DNA from: Fontibacterium subtropicum
Lineage (GTDB): Bacteria; Pseudomonadota; Alphaproteobacteria; Pelagibacterales; Pelagibacteraceae
Assembly (NCBI GenBank): GCA_965235415.1
Contig: CBDDXD010000001.1
Location: 1-64,000 of the forward strand
Length of the DNA: 64,000 bases
Direction of reading: 5' to 3'
The number at the start of each line of letters is the position of its first letter. Position 1 is the stretch's first letter. The position numbers and the translations under genes are program-made. Below, in pieces: positions 25,371 through 34,559 of this stretch. Under the pieces are notes generated by a model. It searched no databases and was not told the origin of the DNA. It saw nothing but the letters and a program-made list of their open reading frames with translations.

Positions 25371-26645
25371 TTAGATCTTTTTTACTCCTCCCATGTAATT
25401 ATGTAAAACAGCAGGTACATTAATTGAGCCATCCTCATTTTGATTATTTTCAATTATTGCAATTAATGTTCTACCTATAGCAAGGCCAGAACCATTTAGT
25501 GTTGCAACATAATCAATTTTTTTTTCCAAATCTTTAAAACGTGCCATCATTCTATTTGCCTGAAATTGACCACAAGAAGAACAGCTAGATATTTCTCTAT
25601 AATTATTTTGAGATGGTATCCATGCTTCTAGATCATAAGTTTTTTCTGCACTAAACCCCATGTCTCCAGATGAAAGTAGAATAACTCTATAAGGTATCTC
25701 TAATTTTTTTAGTATAGTTTCTGCACAATTAGTAAGTCTTTCAAGTTCATTATTCTTGTCTTCTGGTTTTACAATACTTACCAATTCGACTTTATAGAAC
25801 TGATGTTGCCTCATCATTCCTTTTGTATCTTTGCCAGCAGCTCCCGCTTCTGCTCTAAAACAAGGCGTTGCAGCAACATATCTAAGAGGCAAATCTTCAT
25901 AATTTAATATCTTATCTCTAACAATATTTGTAAGAGAAACTTCAGCTGTAGGTATTAACCATGAACCAGTATTTAATGAGAATTGTTCTTTAGAAAATTT
26001 AGGCAATTGTCCAGTTCCAAACATTGATTCTTCATTAACGATGATTGGGACATTCACCTCTAAATATTCAAATTCTTGAACATGAGTATCAATCATGAAA
26101 TTAATCAAAGCCCTTTCTAATTTTGCGATATTACCTTTTGTAATTACATATCTAGCCCCCGAGATCTTGGTTGCAGTATCAAAATCAATTAGATCTCTAA
26201 ATACTCCAATCTCATCATGTGATTTAATTTTAAAATTATATTTTTTAATTTCTCCATATTTTTTTATTTCCTTATTGCTTTTACTATCCTGTCCTATCGG
26301 AACATCATCTAAATGAATATTTGGTAAATTATGAAGAATATTATTTATTTTATTTTTTTGCTCATAAAGATTTTTTTCATAATTCTCTATTTCGTTCTTA
26401 ATATTCAAAACACTTTTAGACAAAGATATAAATTTTTCACTTTTTTTATCTTTAGCAAGAGATAATTCTTTGGATATTTTGTTTCTCTCTTCTTGCAATT
26501 TTTGTTGTTTATCTAAAATTTGTCTTATGGAAGAGTCTAAACTAATGATCTCATCAACTAATTGATCTGAATTTTTAATAAATCTTTCTTTATATTTTTT
26601 TTTATATAGAGATGGGTTTTCTCTGATATTTTTAAGATTTATCAT
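25371..26645 (-). CDS. serS: Seryl-tRNA synthetase
   Basis: Class II synthetase of 424 residues that charges tRNA-Ser and the Sec tRNA where present. The N-terminal antiparallel coiled-coil arm (about residues 25-105) contacts the long variable arm of the tRNA. The catalytic core has motif 2, TPCFRAEAGAAGKDTKGMMR, near residue 260, and motif 3, GSGLAIGRTLIAIIEN, near 385. It overlaps tatC by 14 bases; the tatABC-serS order is usual in Alphaproteobacteria. Confidence 0.97.
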   Translation of the reverse strand: MINLKNIRENPSLYKKKYKERFIKNSDQLVDEIISLDSSIRQILDKQQKLQEERNKISKELSLAKDKKSEKFISLSKSVLNIKNEIENYEKNLYEQKNKINNILHNLPNIHLDDVPIGQDSKSNKEIKKYGEIKKYNFKIKSHDEIGVFRDLIDFDTATKISGARYVITKGNIAKLERALINFMIDTHVQEFEYLEVNVPIIVNEESMFGTGQLPKFSKEQFSLNTGSWLIPTAEVSLTNIVRDKILNYEDLPLRYVAATPCFRAEAGAAGKDTKGMMRQHQFYKVELVSIVKPEDKNNELERLTNCAETILKKLEIPYRVILLSSGDMGFSAEKTYDLEAWIPSQNNYREISSCSSCGQFQANRMMARFKDLEKKIDYVATLNGSGLAIGRTLIAIIENNQNEDGSINVPAVLHNYMGGVKKI

Positions 26646-27408
26646 TTTTTGTTTTTTCCAAATATTTAATAATTAAAATAGATATTTCATACAAAAGCAT
26701 TAATGGAATAGCTAATCCTATCTGACTAATCGGATCTGGAGGAGTAATAATTGCAGCAACAATAAATATAATAACAATAATATATCTTCTTCTTTCAGAT
26801 AAATATTTAGAATCAATAAAACCAATAGTTGCTAATAAAATTAATAAAACTGGTAATTCAAAACTTAGTCCAAACGCAATCATAAAAACCATTATCAGTG
26901 ATAAATATTCACTTACTCTAGCTTCAAGTTGAATTGGCATGCTTGTTTGAGTACTTAATGTTTCAAAAGATAAAAAAAATTTAATAGCTAAAGGCATTAT
27001 AAAATAATACGCTAACAAGGCTCCCGTTATAAAAAGTACTGGCGTTGCTATTATAAAAGGTAAAATTACTTTTTTTTCATTATGATATAATCCAGGAGCT
27101 ATAAATTTCCATATTTGAATTAAAAAAATAGGAAATGAAAAAAAAAGAGCTGAAAAAAATGACAATTTTAAATATGTAATAAAAGTCTCTTGTAACGCTG
27201 TAAAAATTAATCTTTTAGTTCCAACCTGATCGCTACCTAGTGCTTTAACGTAAGGCTGTAATAAAAAATCATAGATTTTATCAGCATTCATGTAAGAAAC
27301 TATAAAAGCTAATACAAAAAAAATTAGACTTTTTATTATTCGAGATCTTAATTCTAAAAGATGCTCTGTAATGCTTGAATAATTTTTTTCATCATGATTG
27401 TCACTCAT
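26632..27408 (-). CDS. tatC: Sec-independent translocase subunit TatC
   Basis: A 258-residue six-helix membrane protein that recognises twin-arginine signal peptides. The N-terminal HLLELRSRI motif (residues 15-23) and the Glu in FGLSFELPVLLILL near residue 188 are the conserved binding features. A Tat substrate, the M48 lipoprotein at 4.3 kb, is encoded in the same window. Third gene of tatABC, 8 bases after tatB. Confidence 0.96.
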   Translation of the reverse strand: MSDNHDEKNYSSITEHLLELRSRIIKSLIFFVLAFIVSYMNADKIYDFLLQPYVKALGSDQVGTKRLIFTALQETFITYLKLSFFSALFFSFPIFLIQIWKFIAPGLYHNEKKVILPFIIATPVLFITGALLAYYFIMPLAIKFFLSFETLSTQTSMPIQLEARVSEYLSLIMVFMIAFGLSFELPVLLILLATIGFIDSKYLSERRRYIIVIIFIVAAIITPPDPISQIGLAIPLMLLYEISILIIKYLEKTKNDKS

Positions 27409-27416
27409 AATAAAAT

Positions 27417-27659
27417 TTATGATTTTTCAGATTTTTTTTTATTCTCATCTTCAGGATTAATATCAATTATTTTTTTTATATCTTTTTCTTGCTCTTGAAC
27501 AATATCATCAATTCCTTTTTGAAAAGAATTTACATAATTCTTTATTCCGTTTTTTATTTGAATAAATTTTCTAATGACTACAGGGAGATCTTTGGGTCCA
27601 ATAACTATAATTGCAACTAGAATGATAACTAAAATTTCTGACCACCCAATTTGTGGCAT
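27417..27659 (-). CDS. tatB: Sec-independent translocase subunit TatB
   Basis: An 80-residue protein with a short N-terminal helix (MPQIGWSEILVIILVAIIVIG), the GPKDLP hinge and an amphipathic helix. The Glu 8 position and GPK are TatB-like rather than TatA-like. The charged tail is very short compared with E. coli TatB (171), as expected of a streamlined genome. Between tatA and tatC. Confidence 0.9.
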   Translation of the reverse strand: MPQIGWSEILVIILVAIIVIGPKDLPVVIRKFIQIKNGIKNYVNSFQKGIDDIVQEQEKDIKKIIDINPEDENKKKSEKS

Positions 27660-27667
27660 AAATTATT

Positions 27668-27862
27668 TTAGTGATTTGGCTTTGAATTTTGATCTTTGTC
27701 TTTAGGGTTTTTATTGTCTGAAGATTGGTCATCGGACATACCCTTTTTAAAACTTTTAATCCCTTTAGCAACATCACCCATTAAATCGGATATTTTTCCT
27801 CGACCAAATAAAAGGACAACTACAATTACAACAATGATTATATGCCAAAAACTAAGACCCAT
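27668..27862 (-). CDS. tatA: Sec-independent translocase subunit TatA
   Basis: A 64-residue pore-forming Tat subunit: a membrane helix at residues 5-20 (IIIVVIVVVLLFG), the FGRGKI hinge, the amphipathic helix GDVAKGIKSFKKGM and a short polar tail. First of the tat genes, 39 bases after scpB. Confidence 0.93.
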   Translation of the reverse strand: MGLSFWHIIIVVIVVVLLFGRGKISDLMGDVAKGIKSFKKGMSDDQSSDNKNPKDKDQNSKPNH

Positions 27863-27901
27863 AAAAATTTTATATATTAAATAATATTGTTTTACAAATA
27901 A

Positions 27902-28558
27902 TTAATTATCTTTTTGATTTAAAGTTCCTGAAAGCATGTCATCAATATTGGTAAAAATGTCTTCTTTAGATTGTTTTTCTAAATCATCTTTGGCGAACTT
28001 ATTAGTTCCAAAAATTGATCTATCCAAACGACTATCTATTAAACCTGCAGAAGCTAACTCTTCTGAGTTTGGTAAATCTGATAAAGATTTTAAATTAAAA
28101 TGACTTAAAAAAGCATCTGTTGTTACGTACAATAAAGGTTTGCCTGGTATTTCTTTTCTGCCTTGCGGTTTTACCCAACCAAGCTCAAATAATATTTCTA
28201 AAGTTCCAGTGCTAAATGAAACTCCTCTAATCTCCTCAATTTCAGAACGCGTTACGGGTTGATGATACGCAATGATTGCTAAAGTCTCTATTGTCGCTTT
28301 TGATAACTTTCTTTGTTGAATAACTTCGCTAGAAATTTTAATAGATAAATTCTCAGCAGTTCTGAAAGACCATTTGTCTGAAATTTCATAAAGATTTATG
28401 CCTCTCTCGCTAAATTCAGATTGTAATTCTTTTAAAATTTTTAAGACATCCACATTTAATTCAATTTTAGATTTTATTGTTTCTATGTCCAGTGGTTCAT
28501 CAGCAGCAAATAAAATTGCTTCGACTAATCTTTTCGCATCTTTATTTTTATTTAACAT
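27902..28558 (-). CDS. scpB: Segregation and condensation protein B
   Basis: A 218-residue kleisin-associated winged-helix protein of the SMC-ScpAB condensin. The start RLVEAILFAADEPLDIE and the central blocks LSKATIETLAIIAYHQPVTRSEIEEIRGV (about residues 83-111) and GKPLLYVTTDAFL are the family signatures. It follows scpA by 2 bases. The scpA-scpB-tatABC order is common in Alphaproteobacteria. Confidence 0.95.
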   Translation of the reverse strand: MLNKNKDAKRLVEAILFAADEPLDIETIKSKIELNVDVLKILKELQSEFSERGINLYEISDKWSFRTAENLSIKISSEVIQQRKLSKATIETLAIIAYHQPVTRSEIEEIRGVSFSTGTLEILFELGWVKPQGRKEIPGKPLLYVTTDAFLSHFNLKSLSDLPNSEELASAGLIDSRLDRSIFGTNKFAKDDLEKQSKEDIFTNIDDMLSGTLNQKDN

Positions 28559-28560
28559 TA

Positions 28561-29334
28561 CTATCTAGATTTTATTAATATCTTATCAAAAATTTTTTTT
28601 TGCATAATTGATAACTTTCCTTCTCTAACCAATTCTAAACTTCCAGCAAATGTTCCTGCTAATCCTGATTTTTTTAAATTTCTTGAACCCGAAAATGACC
28701 CTGGAACAAGATCCTTAATATCCCTCCACTCTGTTAAATCTTTAAGTAAACTTGTAATTTTTTTTATAGCCTCTTCCATTGTGTAAACTGGCAACTTAGA
28801 AATGTTCATAATAGAAAAGTTTTGCTTTCTTTTAATTTCTGCATAAGCCTTAATAAGTTCATAAAGAGAAACAGCATACTTAGAAGTAGAAAGTTTTTTA
28901 ATACCTTCACGAATACCTTTTATAAAAATATCTCGACCTAATTGCTTCTGGGAAACAAGTTTGTCAGAAAGGAATCTAATTGCTTCTAATTTTCTTAATT
29001 GTAATTTTAGTTTTTCGGCCATTTGAACAGCTGAAAAATCATCTTCAAAATCATCAGGCAATAACAATCTTGATTTTAAATAGGCAAGCCATGTTGCCAT
29101 TACTAAAAAGTCCGCTGCTAATTCTAGATTTTTTTTAATACTGTTTATAAATTTTAAATACTCATCAGCTAATTGAACAATAGAAATTTTCATAAGATCA
29201 ACTTTTTGGGATTTAGCCAAATCCAAAAGTAGCTCTAATGGCCCTTCATAATTATCTATGTTAAGATTGAATTTATCTTCCCTATGATCCGCCTGCTCAA
29301 CTGAAAGAGGTTTTAATTTAACAATGCTATCCAT
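28561..29334 (-). CDS. scpA: Segregation and condensation protein A
   Basis: A 257-residue kleisin that bridges SMC heads in chromosome condensation. The N-terminal NIDNYEGPLELLLDLAKSQKVDL (residues 25-47) and the LAADFLVMATWLAYLKSRLLLP helix (near 75) are characteristic. The C-terminal winged helix ends with FAGSLELVREGKLSIMQK. Lies between nagZ and scpB; gaps are 21 and 2 bases. Confidence 0.95.
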   Translation of the reverse strand: MDSIVKLKPLSVEQADHREDKFNLNIDNYEGPLELLLDLAKSQKVDLMKISIVQLADEYLKFINSIKKNLELAADFLVMATWLAYLKSRLLLPDDFEDDFSAVQMAEKLKLQLRKLEAIRFLSDKLVSQKQLGRDIFIKGIREGIKKLSTSKYAVSLYELIKAYAEIKRKQNFSIMNISKLPVYTMEEAIKKITSLLKDLTEWRDIKDLVPGSFSGSRNLKKSGLAGTFAGSLELVREGKLSIMQKKIFDKILIKSR

Positions 29335-29355
29335 TTAATTTATTTAACTGATTCT

Positions 29356-30309
29356 TTAGTTAAATTTATTAAAATTTGCTTTAATTTTTTGAGTTATTCT
29401 ATAGGTAAAATTATCAATTTCTGGCACGACTAAAGATAATTTCTTCATTTCATCTATCTTACCGCTACAATGTAATAATAAATTACAACCAGCCTTTAGA
29501 CTTAATTTAGCATTTTTAACAATTCCACCAGATAATGCTTTCATACAGATATCATCTGACATTAATATTCCTCTAAATTTTATATAATTTCTAATTATTT
29601 CATTAATAATTTTTTTGGATTGTGTAGCACATTTATCTGGATCTAATTTTTCATACAAAATATGAGCTGTCATTGCTAAATAACTGTTAACTTCTTTAAA
29701 AGTTTTAAAATCATTCTTTTTTAAATAGTCAAAAGAAAACTGTACTTTAGGTAAATGATAATGAGAGTCTATATTAGTACAGCCATGCCCTGGAATATGT
29801 TTTGTAACGATTTCAATTCCAGAATTTTTATAAAAATTTATTAAATGTTTAGATAATTTTATAACTACATTATATTTTTGAGAAAAAGCTCTATTTCCAA
29901 TAACACTTTTTTTATTTTTGTTAAATAAATCAAGAACTGGGACGGTATTTATATTTATTCCACAATATTTTAAAATAGAACTATTTATTTTAAGAAATTT
30001 ATTAAATTTAGAATAAAATATCTTTTTATTATTATAAATATCGCCAAAATATTTTGCACTATATCTATCGAGATTAATAATTTTTCTAAAACGATTAACC
30101 TTGCCACCTTCTTGATCAATTAATATTGGAAAATTATTATCTTTAAAAATATTTCTTATACTTGAGGTTAGATTTCTAACTTGTTCTAAGTTATCAATAT
30201 TTCTAGAAAATAATATTATCCCCCATGGTTTATATTTTTTAAAAAAATTAATTTCTTGTAAATTTAATTTATAACCACTAATTCCAAATATAATTGCGTG
30301 TGTTTTCAA
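29356..30309 (-). CDS. nagZ: Beta-N-acetylhexosaminidase (GH3)
   Basis: A 317-residue cytoplasmic glycosidase that releases GlcNAc from recycled cell-wall muropeptides. The pattern is LFSRNIDNLEQV near 33, LIDQEGGKVNRFR near 63, KHIPGHG with DSHYHLP (acid/base His) near 170-185 and MSDDICMKAL with the nucleophile Asp near 250. It is diverged but has all GH3 catalytic residues. In related genomes a SPOR-domain gene sits between argS and nagZ; here that place is taken by an 85-residue single-helix protein. Confidence 0.9.
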   Translation of the reverse strand: MKTHAIIFGISGYKLNLQEINFFKKYKPWGIILFSRNIDNLEQVRNLTSSIRNIFKDNNFPILIDQEGGKVNRFRKIINLDRYSAKYFGDIYNNKKIFYSKFNKFLKINSSILKYCGININTVPVLDLFNKNKKSVIGNRAFSQKYNVVIKLSKHLINFYKNSGIEIVTKHIPGHGCTNIDSHYHLPKVQFSFDYLKKNDFKTFKEVNSYLAMTAHILYEKLDPDKCATQSKKIINEIIRNYIKFRGILMSDDICMKALSGGIVKNAKLSLKAGCNLLLHCSGKIDEMKKLSLVVPEIDNFTYRITQKIKANFNKFN

Positions 30310-30313
30310 AAAT

Positions 30314-30571
30314 TTATTTAATTAAATCCCAGTATTGTTTTTGTTTATAAATCTTTTTAAAAAATTCATCGTTGTCTATTCTTTTTTTAAAATCAGAAGA
30401 TGAGGTAATTTTATCTAATTTATCAATATAAGAATTTAAGTAAATTAAATAACTTTCTCTTTTTTTATCTACGTCTTTAATAAAAGTATTGGAATTATAA
30501 TAAAATAAACAAGTAATTATAAAAAAAAGTACAAGAAAAAAAGATATTATATTTAATAAATTTTTTTTCAT
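30314..30571 (-). CDS. Small single-pass membrane protein between argS and nagZ
   Basis: I do not recognise the family. From the ATG at 30571 the protein has 85 residues: MKKN, then a strong membrane helix (about residues 6-25, IISFFLVLFFIITCLFYY), then a charged helical periplasmic tail ending QKQYWDLIK. A GTG at 30583 overlapping the argS stop (ATGTGA) is an alternative start. It is tightly packed between argS and nagZ. Many Alphaproteobacteria place a SPOR-domain protein here, and this could be a shrunken remnant lacking that domain. Confidence 0.55.
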   Translation of the reverse strand: MKKNLLNIISFFLVLFFIITCLFYYNSNTFIKDVDKKRESYLIYLNSYIDKLDKITSSSDFKKRIDNDEFFKKIYKQKQYWDLIK

Positions 30572-30579
30572 TAAATTTA

Positions 30580-32301
30580 TCACATCTCGACAGGAGCTGC
30601 CACATTTAGAATATCTAATCCACTTTTTAAAACTAATTGTATTTTTTTAATTAAAAATAATCTTGCAGATTGAAGTTCTGGATGATTATCATTTAAAATT
30701 TTTAAATTATCGTTCTCATTTCCAAAGTTCCAATATGTGTGAAATAAACTTGCCAATTCATATAAATAAAATGGTAATCTGTGAGGTTCTAAATGATATG
30801 CTGACAACTCTAAACACTTTGGCCATTCAGCTATCTTTTTAATTATATCAATTTCAATTTCTTGATTAAGTAAATCTAAGTTTAATTTATTTTCATTAAT
30901 AATTTGATATTTATTTTTTCTAAATAAAGAACAAATTCTAGCGTGAGCATATTGTACATAAAATACAGGATTTTCTTTAGAATGATCAGTAACTAAATCA
31001 AAATCAAAATCCAACTGTGAGTCATTGCTCCTATATATCATCATGAATCTTACAGAGTCTTTACCAACTTCATTTATAAGATCATTTGCAGTAATAAAAT
31101 CACCTGCTCTTTTGGACATCTTTAATTGATTTCCAGATTTAAATAATTTTACTAACTGACAAACTTTACAAATAATTTTTTGTTTATTTTCTGATAATGC
31201 TGAAACACATGAAACTTGTCTCTTTAAATAACCAGCATGATCAGCCCCAAGTACATTTATTAATAAATCAAATTTTCTCTCAACTTTGTTAAGGTGATAG
31301 GCAACATCATTTGCAAAATAGGTCCAACTACCATCTGATTTTTTTAATGCCCTATCCGTATCGTCTCCAAATTTACTAGATTTAAACAAGATTTGCTTTC
31401 TAGGCTCCCAATCATCAACTTCATTTCCCTTGGGTTTATCTAGAATTCCTTCATAAACATAATTTTTTTTCTTTAAAATATCTAAAGCTTTTTCAGTAAA
31501 ATTTTGATTAACAATATAATTTTCTGAAACAAAATTATCATGAATAATTCCAAGTTTTTTTAAATCGCTCTTTATTAAATTCATAGCTTCTTCTATGCAT
31601 AAATCTTTAAGATCGTTAAAAATTAAATCGTAATTATTAAAATTAGAAAACTTATTTCTTTTTATAATAATTTTAGCTATGTCAACTACATATTCACCGG
31701 GATAAAGATCTTGATCATCAGGAAATAAAATTTTATCTTTAATTTCCAATATTCTAAAATAAACTGATTTTACAAATTGGTTAATTTGATTTCCATAATC
31801 ATTAATATAATACTCTTTAAAAACTTCATTTCCGACAAAACTTAATAGATTTGCTAAAATGTCGCCAAATACAGCTCCTCTACAATGACCTACATGCAAT
31901 GGACCAGTAGGATTTGCAGAAACATATTCAATTAAAATTTTTTTTGGTTGTAAATTTTGACTTTTTCCAAAATTAAGATCTGTAGACTTCAAAAAGTCAT
32001 ACCAAAATGATCTATTAAAAAAAAAATTTATAAATCCAGGTTTTGCTACCTCAATTTTGACTATTTCATTAAATTTACCTTCCAGAGCTTTTTTTATAAT
32101 GATCCCAAGATCCATAGGACTTTGATTATTTTCTTTTGCAAAAATCATTGGCGCATTAGTGCTAAGATCGCCATGAGTATTTATTTTTGGAATTTCTACT
32201 GAAAAATTATCAAATTTTTTTGGTAATTTTATAATTTTTTTTTTTTCTAAATTTAGAAAGAGATCATTTAGTTTTATTTTATAATTAATAAAAATATTCA
32301 T
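30580..32301 (-). CDS. argS: Arginyl-tRNA synthetase
   Basis: Class I synthetase of 573 residues. The N-terminal Add-1 domain covers about residues 1-95, the HIGH-like motif GPLHVGHCRGAVFGD is near 134, and KMSKRAGDFIT is near residue 398. The C-terminal helical anticodon domain starts near 440 with YVQYAHARI and ends with APVEM. A matching tRNA-Arg(UCU) is at 53.3 kb. Overlaps dgt by 4 bases. Confidence 0.96.
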   Translation of the reverse strand: MNIFINYKIKLNDLFLNLEKKKIIKLPKKFDNFSVEIPKINTHGDLSTNAPMIFAKENNQSPMDLGIIIKKALEGKFNEIVKIEVAKPGFINFFFNRSFWYDFLKSTDLNFGKSQNLQPKKILIEYVSANPTGPLHVGHCRGAVFGDILANLLSFVGNEVFKEYYINDYGNQINQFVKSVYFRILEIKDKILFPDDQDLYPGEYVVDIAKIIIKRNKFSNFNNYDLIFNDLKDLCIEEAMNLIKSDLKKLGIIHDNFVSENYIVNQNFTEKALDILKKKNYVYEGILDKPKGNEVDDWEPRKQILFKSSKFGDDTDRALKKSDGSWTYFANDVAYHLNKVERKFDLLINVLGADHAGYLKRQVSCVSALSENKQKIICKVCQLVKLFKSGNQLKMSKRAGDFITANDLINEVGKDSVRFMMIYRSNDSQLDFDFDLVTDHSKENPVFYVQYAHARICSLFRKNKYQIINENKLNLDLLNQEIEIDIIKKIAEWPKCLELSAYHLEPHRLPFYLYELASLFHTYWNFGNENDNLKILNDNHPELQSARLFLIKKIQLVLKSGLDILNVAAPVEM

Positions 32302-33440
32302 TTTATTTTATTATATAAATCGATAGCAAACTTATCTGTCATACCTGCTATAAAATCTGAAACTGATCTTTCTAATCCCCATTTTTTTTTATGATCTGAA
32401 AGTATAAATTTTTTATTATTTTTAATTAAGTATCTATATAAAGTTTTTATTATTTTCTCTGCTTTGCTTGTCATTTCTTTTACTGATTTATTTTCATACA
32501 TATTCAATTTTAAAAATTCACGAATTTTATTATTTGCATTAATTAGTTTTGGTGAAAAACTAACTATAAAATTATCAGAGTTGTAAACATCTTCAATTGT
32601 TTTTATTTTTAATTTTTTTAAATTTTTTTGTGTATGTAAAATTAAATCCGTCACCATAAAATTTATTATTGATCTTATAATTTCATTTCTCAATAATTTT
32701 TTATTTTTGAATTGTTTATTTTTTTTTTTAATAATCTCTCCTATAATAGGCAAATCTTTAATATCATTAATTGAAAATAAACCCGCTCTAATACCATCAT
32801 CAATATCATGATTATTATAAGCGATGTCATCTGATATAGCGCTAATCTGAGATTCTAATGAAGATTGCTTGTAAAAATTAATTTTTATAATTTTTTTTAA
32901 ATTTGGCAAAAGGTCTAAATTATCTTTTATCAAATAATTAGGACCATTATGCTTAACTATACCGTCAATGGTATTTATTGATAAATTTAAGCCATCATAA
33001 TTTTGATAAGCTTTTTCTAACTCAGTAACTAAACGTATCGAATGAATATTATGATTAAAACCACCATAATCTCTATTGCAATAATCTAAAATTTTTTCAC
33101 CAGCATGTCCAAATGGTGGGTGACCTAAATCATGAGCTAAACTTACAGCCTCAGATAAATCTTCATTGAGTTTTAAATATCGAGATATTGATCTTGATAT
33201 TTGAGAAACTTCTAAAGTATGTGTCAGTCTTGTTCTGTAATGATCTCCTTCATCATATACAAAAACCTGCGTTTTATATTTTAATCTTCTAAACGAAGTT
33301 GAGTGTATAATCCTATCTCTGTCTCGCTGATAAGATGATCGGTATAAGTTTTTTTTATCACCAAACTGTCTTCCTAAGTAATTAGAATTATTAGAAGAAT
33401 ACCTAATTAATAACTTATTGTAATTATCAACCCCAGACAT
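32298..33440 (-). CDS. dgt: Deoxyguanosinetriphosphate triphosphohydrolase-like protein
   Basis: A 380-residue HD-domain enzyme that removes triphosphate from dGTP or other dNTPs, affecting nucleotide pools. RDRDRIIHSTSFRRLKYKTQVF near residue 40 and THTLEVSQISRSISR near 73 are conserved, and the HD pair is in LAHDLGHPPFGHAGE near residue 107. It diverges from erpA with only 25 bases between start codons, an arrangement kept in many Alphaproteobacteria. The argS-dgt overlap implies cotranscription. Confidence 0.93.
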   Translation of the reverse strand: MSGVDNYNKLLIRYSSNNSNYLGRQFGDKKNLYRSSYQRDRDRIIHSTSFRRLKYKTQVFVYDEGDHYRTRLTHTLEVSQISRSISRYLKLNEDLSEAVSLAHDLGHPPFGHAGEKILDYCNRDYGGFNHNIHSIRLVTELEKAYQNYDGLNLSINTIDGIVKHNGPNYLIKDNLDLLPNLKKIIKINFYKQSSLESQISAISDDIAYNNHDIDDGIRAGLFSINDIKDLPIIGEIIKKKNKQFKNKKLLRNEIIRSIINFMVTDLILHTQKNLKKLKIKTIEDVYNSDNFIVSFSPKLINANNKIREFLKLNMYENKSVKEMTSKAEKIIKTLYRYLIKNNKKFILSDHKKKWGLERSVSDFIAGMTDKFAIDLYNKIK

Positions 33441-33465
33441 ATATTAATAATAAACATATAATTGA

Positions 33466-33783
33466 ATGACTAATAATTTTACCATTACAGACAAAGCTAA
33501 AAAAAAGATAGAAAATCTTTTAAAAAAAGAAAATATTAATAAGTTCTTTAGAGTAGAAGTCAAAGGTGGTGGTTGCTCTGGTTACAAATATCATTTTTCA
33601 ACAGATAACAAAAAAAATGAAGACGATATAATTTTTGAAAATGTTCTAATAGATAAAACTTCATTCGCTTTAATTGAAGGATCGATGCTTGATTTTTCAG
33701 AAAAATTAATTGAAAATACTTTTAAGATTATAAATCCTAAAGCCACATCATCGTGTGGATGCGGAAGTTCATTTTCTCTTTAA
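33466..33783 (+). CDS. erpA: Iron-sulfur cluster insertion protein (A-type, ErpA/IscA)
   Basis: A 105-residue A-type carrier that delivers Fe-S clusters to apo-enzymes. The three ligand cysteines are in GGGCSGYKYHF (about residue 36) and SSCGCGSSF (about residues 99-101). A user of the clusters, lipoyl synthase, is encoded at 60 kb, and IlvD at 37 kb is another. The stop overlaps the xthA start (TAATG). Confidence 0.92.
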   Translation: MTNNFTITDKAKKKIENLLKKENINKFFRVEVKGGGCSGYKYHFSTDNKKNEDDIIFENVLIDKTSFALIEGSMLDFSEKLIENTFKIINPKATSSCGCGSSFSL

Positions 33784-34559
33784 TGATTATAAGTAGCTGG
33801 AATGTTAATTCTATAAGAGTAAGATTAAATCACCTTATTGAATATCTAAAAAAAAATAAACCAAACTTTTTACTGCTCCAAGAGATCAAAACTGAAAATA
33901 AAAATTTTCCATATTCTGAAATAAAAAAATTAGGTTATGAGAGTGAAGTGCATGGTCAAAAATCATACAATGGGGTGGCTATTATTTATAATAAAAAAAT
34001 AAATAATATAAATTTTAATATTATTAATGATGAACAACAACAGTCGAGAACTATTTCTGTTGATATTGATTATAAAAATGAAACAATAAAAATTATTTGT
34101 GTATATGTTCCTAATGGAAATCCTGTTGATACAGATAAATATCAATATAAAATAAAATGGTTAAAATCTTTTGAAAATTTTTTAATTAATCAAAATAAAT
34201 TAAAAAATAAAATTATTATTGGTGGAGATTTTAATATTATTCCAAATGAAATAGATGTTTACAATCCTGAAGATTGGGAAAATGATGCTTTATATAGAAT
34301 TGAAATAAGAAAGTTTTTTAGAAATATTTTAAATGAAGGTTTCGAGGATGCTTTTAGGTTAATTAATAAAGCCCCGAATAATTATACATTTTGGGATTAT
34401 CAATACGGGTCTTTTGAAAAGAATAAAGGATTAAGAATTGATCATTTTTTATTGTCAAAAAATATCAGTCATTTAATTAAGAACGTAACTATTGATAAAT
34501 ATTTAAGAGCGTTAGAGAGACCTTCGGATCACGCTCCTATAAAACTAACTTTGGCTTAA
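33783..34559 (+). CDS. xthA: Exodeoxyribonuclease III
   Basis: Base-excision repair AP endonuclease of 258 residues. The start at 33783 gives MIISSWNVNSIRVRL, matching family N-termini; an upstream in-frame ATG inside erpA is unlikely. Catalytic motifs are LLQEIKTEN near 33, GGDFNIIPNEIDVY near 146 and the C-terminal LRIDHFLLS and RPSDHAPIKLTL with the His of the active site. It follows erpA with a one-base overlap and converges on the GDP-mannose gene. Confidence 0.95.
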   Translation: MIISSWNVNSIRVRLNHLIEYLKKNKPNFLLLQEIKTENKNFPYSEIKKLGYESEVHGQKSYNGVAIIYNKKINNINFNIINDEQQQSRTISVDIDYKNETIKIICVYVPNGNPVDTDKYQYKIKWLKSFENFLINQNKLKNKIIIGGDFNIIPNEIDVYNPEDWENDALYRIEIRKFFRNILNEGFEDAFRLINKAPNNYTFWDYQYGSFEKNKGLRIDHFLLSKNISHLIKNVTIDKYLRALERPSDHAPIKLTLA

